DNA of 64,000 nucleotides from Segatella copri (GTDB lineage Bacteria; Bacteroidota; Bacteroidia; Bacteroidales; Bacteroidaceae), in the NCBI RefSeq assembly GCF_026015295.1, contig NZ_JAPDUW010000001.1, positions 2,713,501 to 2,777,500 of the forward strand. Reading direction: 5' to 3'. The position numbers and the translations under genes are program-made. Below are positions 8,261-15,664 of the stretch, piece after piece. The notes below the pieces were generated by a model that saw only the letters and a list, made by a program, of their open reading frames with translations, was not told the origin of the DNA and made no database searches. The first letter of the stretch is position 1; the number at the start of each line of letters is the position of its first letter.

Positions 8261-10462
8261 ATGGAACGTTTTCCTATAATTTACCAGCATGATTCTATGC
8301 AATGCGGAATAGCCTGCTTGCAAATGGTATGCAAATATTTCGGCAGAGAATACTCTTTGGATTCTCTATCGAAACTTTGTTTTGCTACTACGGAAGGAGT
8401 CTCTCTGTTAGGTATCAATGAGGCAGCAAACACACTTGGCTTGCGTACTACATGCGCTAGAGCTACAACTATGGTGCTAGGTGAAGTCCCTTTGCCTTGT
8501 ATCCTTCATTGGAACCAAAATCACTTTGTTGTCTTGTATAAAGTCAAGAAAGAAAAGAACTTCTATGTAGCAGACCCAGGGAAGGGATTGGTTGTTTATA
8601 CGTTAGAGGAGTTCAAGCAACATTGGATAAGCACGAACTTCAATGGTGAAGACAAGGGCATTGCTATGTTCTTGGAAACCACTCCTGTTTTCTTTACTTA
8701 TAAGATGCAAGGTGAAGAGAACATCAAAGAGAAGCGGTCTTTCCGCTTTCTCTTTGGATATGTGAAGAAATACCGCAAGTATTTCGGACAAATCATCTTG
8801 GGCTTGTTAGTTGGAAGTCTCTTGCAACTAGTTCTGCCATTACTTACCCAATCAATCGTGGATGTCGGCATCAAGAACCAAGACATCGGCTTTGTCTGGC
8901 TTATATTGTTGGGACAGTTGATGCTTACAATCAGCAGAACGGCAATCGACTTTATCCGCAGATGGCTTTTGCTTCACATTTCTCTGCGTATTAACATTTC
9001 ATTGGTTAGTGACTTCTTTATCAAGCTCTTGAAGCTACCGATGTCTTTCTTTGACACGAAGCTCATGGGCGACTTGATGCAGAGGATGAACGATCATAGC
9101 CGTGTGAATAATTTCCTAACACAGCAGACGCTCAACATCACCTTTGCCATGCTTACTTTCGTGGTATTCTCGGTGGTGCTGTTCTTCTACAATAAGTTGG
9201 TGTTTGCCATCTTCTTGTTGGGAAGCATCCTCTATGGCGCATGGATGACCTTGTTTTTGAAGCGAAGAAAGGTACTCGACTATGAATTGTTTGAGCAGCA
9301 AGCTATTAACAACAACAAGACCTACGAGTTCATCACTTCCATGCAGGAAATCAAGTTGCAGGATTGTGAGCAGCGCAGAAGATAGGAATGGGAGGACACG
9401 CAAGCAGACTTGTTTGGAGTGCAGATGAAATCACTCAAACTCCAACAGACACAGGAGGCAGGAAGTATCTTTATCAACGAGGTGAAGAACATCATCATCA
9501 CGGTAGTGGCTGCAACCGCCGTGATTCATGGGCAAATGACACTTGGTATGATGCTCGCTGTGCAATACATCATCGGTCAACTCAACTCGCCTGTGGAGCA
9601 ACTGATGAATTTCTTCTATTCCCTGCAAGATGTGAAGATTAGCTTGGAGCGAATCAACGAGATTCACCAGATGGATGATGAGAATGGAAAGGAAGGCTTG
9701 CTAACTTCTATTGAAGATAAGAATGAGGGCATTGACATCAAGAACATCATGTTCAAGTACGACCCACATGCTTTGCGCAAAACCATAGACGATGTGAGCA
9801 TTCACATTCCGCAAGGTAAGGTAACAGCCATCGTTGGCGCATCTGGCAGTGGAAAGACCACCCTCATCCGTTTGATGCTTGGTTATTATCCTGTCTTGGA
9901 GGGAACAATCAACATTGGAAATACTGACATCAACAAACTCAACAAAAAGTGGTGGCGCAGACAATGTGGTGTTGTCATGCAGGATGGTGTTATCTTCTCG
10001 GAGAGTATCGCAAGAAACATTGCTGTTGATGATGGCGATATAGATAAGGAAAGGTTGTTGAAAGCTGCCGAGATAACTTGCATCAAGGATTACGTGATGG
10101 CTTTGCCTCTGAAGTTCAACACCAAGATTGGGCGTGATGGCGTGGGACTGAGCCAAGGACAGAAACAGCGTATCTTGATAGCAAGGGCGGTGTATAAGAA
10201 TCCCGACTACATCTTCCTTGACGAGGCGACCAACTCGCTCGATGCCAACAATGAGAGAAGCATCGTAGAGAACTTGGATAAGTTCTACAAAGGAAAGACG
10301 GTTGTGATTGTGGCTCATCGCCTAAGCACTGTGAAGAATGCCGACCAAATCGTGGTCATCGACCAAGGAAAGGTGGTTGAGATAGGCAACCATGAGTCTT
10401 TGACCGCCAAGCGAGGGGCATACTATAATCTTGTGAAGAATCAGTTGGAATTGGGAAACTAA
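8261..10462 (+). pseudogene. C39 peptidase-containing ABC exporter, interrupted by an in-frame TAG
   Basis: One reading frame of 733 codons carries a complete peptidase-containing ABC transporter except for TAG at 9383-9385 (codon 375). N-terminal C39 protease: Gln9, Cys15 (in 'MQCGIACLQM'), His88 and Asp105 form the active site that would cut double-glycine leaders. Then come the transmembrane domain (about 160-440) and the nucleotide-binding domain with Walker A 'GASGSGKTT', signature 'LSQGQKQR' and Walker B 'YIFLDEATNSLD'. The context 'CEQRRR-stop-EWEDTQADLF' matches family members that have Trp here, so a single TGG to TAG change is likely. Without suppression the product is a 374-aa protease plus half a membrane domain. 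The second half could restart only from weak codons such as TTG 9410. It is flanked by receptor and HlyD-like genes. Confidence 0.9.
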
Positions 10463-10474
10463 AAAGCGTTTGAT

Positions 10475-10945
10475 ATGGAACAAAAAGAATCAGATAATAT
10501 CGAATTGAGAAGCGAGAAGGTGAGGAACGTGATAGGCAAGGTTCCTCCTCGCCTCGTCAGCTTGGGAACGGTTGTCATTACGATAATAGTCCTCGCCCTC
10601 GCAGTTGCTTTCTACAAGATACCTTATCCTATATCCATAGAGGCTAATGGTGAGGTCGTCAATCAAAGAACGATGCAGGTGTTTGTACCATACAAGTATT
10701 TGTATCTTTTCGATGAGCCAAGGACGGCTCATGTTTCTTTTGAGGGCAACGACAATACATCTTATAACTGCAACATTGTAAGCCATAAAGTCAAGCTCAT
10801 ACATAGGGAAGATGGCAACTATTTTATGGCAATAGCCACAATGAGCACACAGGGGCAAAATACTCCTATACTGCAAAAGTATATGAAAGCTGATGTGAGA
10901 ATCATCGTCAGCAACAGAACGTTATGGCAGCAGGTTTTCGGATAA
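10475..10945 (+). CDS. Short HlyD-like membrane-fusion protein
   Basis: 156 aa. One N-terminal transmembrane segment (about residues 28-50, 'LVSLGTVVITIIVLALAVAF') is followed by 'KIPYPISIEANGEVVNQRT', which resembles the entry strand of HlyD-type adaptors, and a beta-rich periplasmic part. Normal HlyD adaptors are about 400 aa with a coiled-coil hairpin. This one has none, so it is either a minimal adaptor or internally reduced. It starts 12 bp after the exporter and would complete a type I-like peptide export set with the outer-membrane barrels. Assignment rests on position plus the short motif. Confidence 0.6.
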   Translation: MEQKESDNIELRSEKVRNVIGKVPPRLVSLGTVVITIIVLALAVAFYKIPYPISIEANGEVVNQRTMQVFVPYKYLYLFDEPRTAHVSFEGNDNTSYNCNIVSHKVKLIHREDGNYFMAIATMSTQGQNTPILQKYMKADVRIIVSNRTLWQQVFG

Positions 10946-11395
10946 GCTATGTCCGAATACAGCTGTTTGTTTTTGGATGCATATTGTGTTGCTAAGCATC
11001 AGATTTTACAAAAAAAGTTCTAAATTCCATAAATTTCTCCTAGCGAATTATGGCATATTTAGAAAATTGTCGTATCTTTGTCCCCGAATTAAGGCGTTCT
11101 TTGCATATTGCAAAATACAGAAACGAGCAGAAGTCCGCTCGTTTCCATATTGTTACCTATATAATATAGGCAAACGACCAACTTCTTGATTTTCAATCAA
11201 AGTCCAATTTAGAGCGAGTTAGGTTTTTTAACAGGTTTCAGATTGAAAGCGTGCTGAAAATCGCGCCTTATCACACGCTGAAATTTGGTGGTATCGGGAA
11301 ATTGGCGTATCTTTGCATCGTGATTCAAGAAGGCTTGTGCACCCCGCCAAGTCAACATTCAACATTCAACATTCAACACTAAAAAATTTAAGATT
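10946..11395. other. Intergenic region at the end of the mobile cargo
   Basis: 450 bp. A 24-codon frame at 10949-11023 (starting MSEYSC, two cysteines) follows the HlyD-like gene by 3 bp; whether it is translated is unknown. A -7-like TATCTTTG lies at 11073-11080. A 9-bp hairpin GAAACGAGC/GCTCGTTTC lies at 11120-11128/11137-11145 with an 8-nt loop. A full promoter lies at 11284-11315. Four ATTCAAC-type heptamers lie at 11353-11379. The right end of the mobile element is probably in this stretch, but I cannot place an attachment site. Confidence 0.4.
11284..11315 (+). promoter_or_regulatory. Promoter of the HU-like gene
   Basis: TTTG at 11284-11287, a 20-bp spacer and TATCTTTG at 11308-11315 match the Bacteroidota sigma-ABfr consensus fully. 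The leader to the ATG at 11396 is about 75 nt and contains heptamer repeats of ATTCAAC. Confidence 0.75.
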
Positions 11396-11971
11396 ATGGA
11401 AGTAAAAGGAACATTGAAATATCGTAAAGTACAGCGCACACCTCAGACTGGTGAAAACGCAGGCAAGAAGAAGTGGTATGCTACTTCGGTAACCGACCGC
11501 GAAGTGGACTTCGAGGGATTCGTATCGCATATCTCCGACCACGGCTCGCCTTACTCTCGTGGTACTATCCACGGTGTGCTGATGGATGCACTCGACCATC
11601 TGCAGGAGCTGATTCTCGACGGCAAGAGCGTGCGTCTCTCTGACCTCGGACTGTTCTCCATCGGTATGAGCTCCAAGGCGGAGGATACCAAGGAGAAGGT
11701 GACAGCTGCCAGCGTAGAAGGCGTGCACCTGATTGTGAGAAACACGAAGAGCTGGAGCAATGCCGAGCTGCGCAAGAAGTGCAAGATTCAGGAGTACGGC
11801 GGCTATATCGGCACCGACGAGGAGGGCACCACAGGCGGTGGTACTACCGGTGATGGCACTGAACAGGGCGGCGGCTCTGACACCAGCCAGGGCGGCTCAG
11901 GTACTACCGGTGGCGGAACCCAAGAAGGCGGCGGAGGCGGCTCTCAGGATAACGGCGACGGGCTTGAATAA
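11396..11971 (+). CDS. HU-family DNA-binding protein with Gly-rich tail
   Basis: 191 aa. Residues about 1-125 form the Bacteroidota 'HU-like' (HU-HIG) domain: 'MEVKGTLKYRKVQRTPQTG', 'KKKWYATSVTDREVDFEGF', then 'LILDGKSVRLSDLGLFSIGM'. The last ~50 residues are a low-complexity Gly/Thr/Ser/Gln tail rich in GGG and acidic residues. Proteins of this group bind DNA as dimers and are abundant in Prevotella and Bacteroides, often with a tail of this kind. A smalltalk micro-protein follows 95 bp downstream, a pairing seen repeatedly in Bacteroidales. The target sites are unknown. Confidence 0.85.
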   Translation: MEVKGTLKYRKVQRTPQTGENAGKKKWYATSVTDREVDFEGFVSHISDHGSPYSRGTIHGVLMDALDHLQELILDGKSVRLSDLGLFSIGMSSKAEDTKEKVTAASVEGVHLIVRNTKSWSNAELRKKCKIQEYGGYIGTDEEGTTGGGTTGDGTEQGGGSDTSQGGSGTTGGGTQEGGGGGSQDNGDGLE

Positions 11972-12066
11972 AGCCCTCGCCTGAGGGCGGCAAGTAGAAA
12001 GCTAGCGTATCCCCTCACCAAGTTAATATTAACATTTAACACTTAACATTAAAAATAATAATAAAG

Positions 12067-12165
12067 ATGATGAAAGCAAATACCTGGAAAACGATTTTGC
12101 AGATTGCAATCTCCTTCCTCACAGCCATCGCTACTACGCTCGGAGTTACCAGCTGTAGCGTGTAA
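12067..12165 (+). CDS. Smalltalk micro-protein
   Basis: 32 aa from ATG 12067 (31 from the adjacent ATG 12070): MMKANTWKTILQI followed by 'AISFLTAIATTLGVTSCSV'. This matches the small 'smalltalk' family of Bacteroidales: a short basic start, a single hydrophobic helix and a lipobox-like 'GVTSC' near the end. Function is unknown. It sits between the HU-like gene and a strong terminator, so it is probably cotranscribed with the HU-like gene. Confidence 0.85.
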   Translation: MMKANTWKTILQIAISFLTAIATTLGVTSCSV

Positions 12166-12202
12166 AAAAAAAGATGTTTTTTAGATTTTGATTCGACATA
12201 GC

Positions 12203-12240
12203 AAAGCCCCCGGTGCATCACGCATCGGGGGCTTTTTTTT
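12203..12240 (+). terminator. Rho-independent terminator after HU/smalltalk
   Basis: A 14-bp stem AAAGCCCCCGGTGC/GCATCGGGGGCTTT (12203-12216/12222-12235, one G-T pair, 5-nt loop) is followed by a run of T. It is the strongest terminator in the window. Confidence 0.92.
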
Positions 12241-12263
12241 TAACCCTTTAACCAGTCGGCTAC

Positions 12264-12290
12264 CCATGTACGGCGTTTCGCCGTACATGG
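12264..12290. repeat. Perfect 11-bp hairpin
   Basis: CCATGTACGGC/GCCGTACATGG with loop GTTTC. There is no U-tract on either side. It lies between convergent genes, downstream of the leftward glycosyltransferase, and could act as an mRNA 3' stabiliser. Confidence 0.5.
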
Positions 12291-12353
12291 TATATTAACT
12301 AGTTAATAGTCAAGACTTTGCAAACAAATATTATAAAACAATTTAAAAAAATT

Positions 12354-13130
12354 CTATCTCTTTACAGCCCCTCTTATCACGAACCAAGCATGAACTGCAA
12401 GGGTGGGAAGAAGGCCGTAATGGGTGCGCATCACCTGGAAACGCTCCTTCAGGGAAGCTTTGTGGTTCTGCGTGGTCATGCCGCCATCCAGAAAATGGGT
12501 GAGGACGGCATGGACGTTGCGCAACGGCAACTTGCGGCGAGATGACTCCCGCATGATGCGGATACACCAGTCTACATCTGCCGAATAACGGTAGTGCAGA
12601 TCGTAATGAATCTCACGGGCTATGTCTGTGCGGGCATAGAATGACTGGTGGCATACCAGCATGCCCCAGATGAACGAACGCCACGTGAGCTTATTAGGTG
12701 GGGCTAGACGGCGATGACGCAGGAAATGACCCATCTCGTCCACGATATCGGTATCGCCGTAAAGTATGCCGGGCAGTACTTCGCCTTCGCCTACACAGCC
12801 CTCTACGTACTCCAACGTATCGGCTGTAGGAAAGGTGTCGCCGGCATTCATGAACACCAGGTAATCGCCCGTAGCTCGGTCGATGCTCTTGTTCATGGCA
12901 TCATAAAGTCCCTTGTCGGGTTCTGATATGACCACGATTTCGTGCGAGCTCTCGCCTACTGCATTGCGATGCTGATATGCCTTCACCAGCTGGAGGGTAC
13001 GGTCGCGGGAACCGCCATCCATGATGATGTGCTCGATGTTGCAGTAGGTCTGGCGCTGCACGCTGTCGAGGGTACGCTGCAACTCCTTCTCGGCATTGTA
13101 CGTACAGGTTACGACGGTGAACTTAATCAT
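12354..13130 (-). CDS. Family 2 glycosyltransferase
   Basis: 258 aa. GT-A fold of family GT2: N-terminal 'FTVVTCTYNAEKELQRTLDS', 'HIIMDGGSRDRT' and the metal site region 'YLVFMNAGDTF' near residue 90. The downstream 'YGDTDIVDEMGHFLRHRR' resembles sugar transferases that build surface polysaccharide. There is no signal peptide, so it acts on the cytoplasmic side. The start overlaps the stop of the upstream GT4 gene by 4 bp (ATGA), so the two are one transcription unit. The sugar and acceptor cannot be read from the sequence. Confidence 0.88.
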   Translation of the reverse strand: MIKFTVVTCTYNAEKELQRTLDSVQRQTYCNIEHIIMDGGSRDRTLQLVKAYQHRNAVGESSHEIVVISEPDKGLYDAMNKSIDRATGDYLVFMNAGDTFPTADTLEYVEGCVGEGEVLPGILYGDTDIVDEMGHFLRHRRLAPPNKLTWRSFIWGMLVCHQSFYARTDIAREIHYDLHYRYSADVDWCIRIMRESSRRKLPLRNVHAVLTHFLDGGMTTQNHKASLKERFQVMRTHYGLLPTLAVHAWFVIRGAVKR

Positions 13131-14395
13131 AACTTATAGTTTTTGTAGGCCATCGCCTCGTTATAAACTTCAATATATTTCAATGCTACGGCATGCTGCG
13201 AATAGTTCTGTGCTACCTTTTGCAGACATGCCTGCTTCAGAGCCGCCCTGTTGGCCTCTTCGAGTACCCAGTGGATGCCACTCGCCAGGTCTTCGGTATC
13301 GCGGTAGTTGGCCACGTAGCCGTTCTGCTGATGGTCTATCATCTCCGGTATTCCTCCTACCCTGAAACCGATGCTCGGCACGCCGCACGCCATCGACTCC
13401 ATGATGGTGTTAGGGAGGTTATCTTCGAGCGATGGCAGCACGAAGGCATCGGCAGAATTGTAGATTGCCACTATCTGCTTCTCATCGTTGACATAGCCGA
13501 GCGAATAGGACGGCAGGGTGAGGTTTACTTCCTCGGAATGGCCGCCCAGGATGGCGATGGCGGTATTCTCCTTCATCTCGGGATAGCGCGCTACCAGCCG
13601 GTCGATGGCTTCGATGAAATAACGCATGCCCTTGCGCTCGTCGGTTACGCGCTGGGATACGAAGAGGATGATATGCTTGTCGGCTGGCAGACCGGCACGC
13701 AGACGCGCCTCTGCTTGATCCTGAGGACAGAACACGTGGGTATCTATCGGATTCGGGATGTTGGTGATGCGCTGACCTACGAAGAGACCGCTGCCCTTTG
13801 CCTGCCGTTCGAGCCAACGGCTACAGGTGACGAAGGAGATGGCGCCGCGATGGTAGAGTTCCTTCTTGCGGCGGAATATCTTTGCTGAGAGGTCGTTCTT
13901 GCTGCCTTTATTGGGGAGAAGCGGACAGTTACCGCAGGCGGAGGCATAGCGGTTGCAGCCACGGGCATAATGGCAGATGCCGGTAGCTGGCCAGAGATCG
14001 TGCATGGTCCATACCACCGGTTTGCCGCTGCGGATTATCTTGCGGATGTTCTTGAGTGAGAGCATGCCCTGATTGATCCAGGAGAGATGGATGACATCTG
14101 CCTCCTGAAACTCGCGGAGCCTGGTGATATCGGTACCCGATGTTGCCATGTCTACCTCCCAAAGGCGCTGACGGGAGAAATGGAGATGCCAGAACACGCA
14201 CCAGCGCTCCCACAGGAAGTTCCACTGCAACCTGAGCGAACGGGGCAGACTGACCACGGTGATGTCTTCTGTCTCCTTGTCGCGTACCAACATCTTTGCC
14301 TTAACGCCATTGTTGTTAAGGGCATCCATCAGGCGGTTGGCTGCTACTGCCGCTCCGCCTGTCTTTTCACTTGTATTTACTATGAGTACTCTCAT
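13127..14395 (-). CDS. Family 4 glycosyltransferase
   Basis: 422 aa from the ATG at 14395. The frame stays open further upstream, but the family begins at 'MRVLIVNTSEKTGGAAVAAN', and a promoter lies just before it. GT-B fold: N-terminal Rossmann part with 'PVVWTMHDLWPATGICHYA' and a Cys-rich 'RGCNRYASACGNCPLL'. The C-terminal GT4 motif is 'SLEDNLPNTIMESMACGVPS' around residue 320. The Cys-rich insert is common in Bacteroidota GT4 enzymes. Cytoplasmic. It pairs with the GT2 gene and probably adds sugars to a surface glycan. Confidence 0.88.
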   Translation of the reverse strand: MRVLIVNTSEKTGGAAVAANRLMDALNNNGVKAKMLVRDKETEDITVVSLPRSLRLQWNFLWERWCVFWHLHFSRQRLWEVDMATSGTDITRLREFQEADVIHLSWINQGMLSLKNIRKIIRSGKPVVWTMHDLWPATGICHYARGCNRYASACGNCPLLPNKGSKNDLSAKIFRRKKELYHRGAISFVTCSRWLERQAKGSGLFVGQRITNIPNPIDTHVFCPQDQAEARLRAGLPADKHIILFVSQRVTDERKGMRYFIEAIDRLVARYPEMKENTAIAILGGHSEEVNLTLPSYSLGYVNDEKQIVAIYNSADAFVLPSLEDNLPNTIMESMACGVPSIGFRVGGIPEMIDHQQNGYVANYRDTEDLASGIHWVLEEANRAALKQACLQKVAQNYSQHAVALKYIEVYNEAMAYKNYKL

Positions 14396-14445
14396 CTGCG
14401 TATATTTTTGATACCGCAAAAAGCTGCGTATATTGATTGATACTG

Positions 14446-14476
14446 CAAAGATAGCACAAATCGGAGACAAAACAAA
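14446..14476 (-). promoter_or_regulatory. Promoter of the glycosyltransferase pair
   Basis: On the minus strand TTTG (14476-14473), a 19-bp spacer and TATCTTTG (14453-14446). Transcription would begin about 45 bp upstream of the GT4 ATG at 14395. This supports the internal start rather than the longer open frame. Confidence 0.75.
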
Positions 14477-14542
14477 ATAAAAAGGCATGTTTTTTTCGAG
14501 GAAGTCGGAAAAGGAGGAAACGGAAGGGGGAGAAAGGGGCAT

Positions 14543-14718
14543 AAAAAAACATACCACAACTCTCAACGAGCTGTGGCATGCAATATGTTTAACTTAAAAA
14601 ATCTAATCAAAATAGTCTCACGACTTTCTCAATTATCGGTTAAACAATCTACCTTAAAACCTAATAACTAAAAACCTAAATCTATTACTACTAACCTAAA
14701 CAATCTATTAACCTTTTG
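14543..14718 (-). ncRNA. Candidate small RNA with own promoter and terminator
   Basis: A gene-free unit on the minus strand. A promoter (14756-14725) is followed by about 175 nt without a convincing reading frame. It ends in a hairpin CCACAACTC/GAGCTGTGG (plus-strand positions 14554-14562/14568-14576, 5-nt loop, one G-T pair), with CAT/ATG extending the stem. Seven A on the plus strand at 14543-14549 give the U-tract. The glycosyltransferase promoter follows the terminator, so this is not simply the mRNA leader of that gene. It could be a Bacteroidales small RNA such as a 6S-like or Bacteroidales-1 type molecule; I cannot assign a family by eye. Confidence 0.5.
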
Positions 14719-14724
14719 ACACTG

Positions 14725-14756
14725 CAAAATTACTACTATTTCGGCTATTCACCAAA
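14725..14756 (-). promoter_or_regulatory. Promoter of the candidate small RNA
   Basis: On the minus strand TTTG (14756-14753), a 20-bp spacer and TAATTTTG (14732-14725), a good match to the Bacteroidota consensus. No gene start follows within 300 bp. Confidence 0.65.
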
Positions 14757-14882
14757 TATTCAGCCAAGAAAGTGTGACGTTTTTGCATTTTTTTGATATA
14801 TATCAAGCAAAAATGAACAAAAGAAACGGAAATTAACAACTTTCTGACACTTTTCCTACATTTTGCAGAATATAAAGCTTTT

Positions 14883-15030
14883 GCCCTTTCAGGGCGCCTT
14901 GCTGATTGCCATTATACCCAGGGCGATGCCCTGGGCTAGGAGCTTCTGCCCTTTCAGGGCGTGCTGATTGCGTGCTTCCCGATTAAGGGCATGCTGATTG
15001 CGTGCTGCTCTTTAAAGGGCGCCTTGCTTG
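14883..15030. repeat. Cluster of REP-like palindromes
   Basis: GCCCTTTCAGGGC occurs at 14883-14895 and 14948-14960. CCCAGGGC/GCCCTGGG forms a hairpin at 14917-14935 with a 3-nt loop. The word GCTGATTGC recurs at 14901, 14963 and 14993. Degenerate GGGC-containing copies continue to about 15025. It lies immediately downstream of ispF (leftward). The layout resembles extragenic palindromes scattered in Bacteroidota genomes; no transposase is seen beside it. Confidence 0.7.
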
Positions 15031-15034
15031 CGTT

Positions 15035-15514
15035 CTATCCTTTCTGAATAAGAACGGTGGCATAGGCGGAGATGCCCTCCATTCTGCCTGTGAATCCGAG
15101 TTTCTCGGTAGTTGTTGCCTTGATGGATATCTGGTCTTCGTCTACCCCCATTACCTCTGCCAGACAGGCTTTCATGGCTGGCACATGCGGGTTGAGTTTA
15201 GGGCGTTCGGCACAGACTGTGGCATCGATATTGCCCAGTGTATAGCCCTTGGTAGCTATCAGTTCCATCGTTTTGCGGAGCAGTATCTTAGAATCCACAT
15301 TCAGTGTTTCTGCTGCCGTATCGGGGAAATGATATCCGATATCACGCATGTTGGCGGCGCCCAACAGGGCATCGCAAATGGCATGTATCAGCACATCGGC
15401 ATCGCTGTGGCCCAGCAATCCCAGTTCATAATCTATCTTGATTCCTCCCAGCCACAAGTCGCGGTCAGCCACCAGCTTGTGGACATCATATCCAAATCCT
15501 ACACGTATATTCAT
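15035..15514 (-). CDS. ispF: 2-C-methyl-D-erythritol 2,4-cyclodiphosphate synthase
   Basis: 159 aa, full length for the family. It cyclises CDP-ME 2-phosphate to MEcPP with release of CMP in the non-mevalonate isoprenoid pathway, as a cytoplasmic trimer with zinc. Visible motifs: 'RVGFGYDVHKL' (metal Asp and His near residues 10-12), 'LLGHSDADVLIHAICDALLG', 'DIGYHFPD', and C-terminal 'ATTTEKLGFTGRMEGI'. It lies downstream of porV in the same direction but is separated by a 130-bp repeat, so cotranscription is uncertain. Confidence 0.97.
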   Translation of the reverse strand: MNIRVGFGYDVHKLVADRDLWLGGIKIDYELGLLGHSDADVLIHAICDALLGAANMRDIGYHFPDTAAETLNVDSKILLRKTMELIATKGYTLGNIDATVCAERPKLNPHVPAMKACLAEVMGVDEDQISIKATTTEKLGFTGRMEGISAYATVLIQKG

Positions 15515-15527
15515 AACTTTAAATTAA

Positions 15528-15663
15528 TTGAATGTTGAATGTTGAATGTTGAATGTTGAATTTTTGCCTAACGGACTCAAGGGCGCTAGCCTAATTCAAC
15601 ATTCAACATTCAACATTCAACACTATTCATTCAACACTCAACACTCAACACTCAACACTCAAC
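15528..15663. repeat. Inverted arrays of 7-bp tandem repeats around a core
   Basis: Left arm 15528-15560 is TTGAATG repeated about 4.5 times. Right arm 15594-15663 is ATTCAAC then ACTCAAC repeated about nine times, i.e. the inverse. The core between them (15561-15593) contains GCCTAACGG and GGCGCTAGCC. Transcribed from either side, the arms would fold into a long hairpin. The same heptamer occurs four times at 11353-11379. It fills the whole gap between porV and ispF. Confidence 0.85.
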
Positions 15664-15664
15664 A

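Noticed and set aside
9383..9385. TAG read as an amino acid (pyrrolysine or phage-type amber recoding)
   Set aside because: Neighbouring genes end at normal stops, no recoding machinery is visible, and the family has Trp here, so a point mutation is simpler.
9360..9412. Frameshift in the ABC exporter
   Set aside because: Both halves are in the same frame (8261 and 9410 are equal modulo 3); only the stop codon interrupts.
11120..11145. Terminator
   Set aside because: The 9-bp hairpin has no U-tract on either strand and lies 250 bp from the preceding gene.
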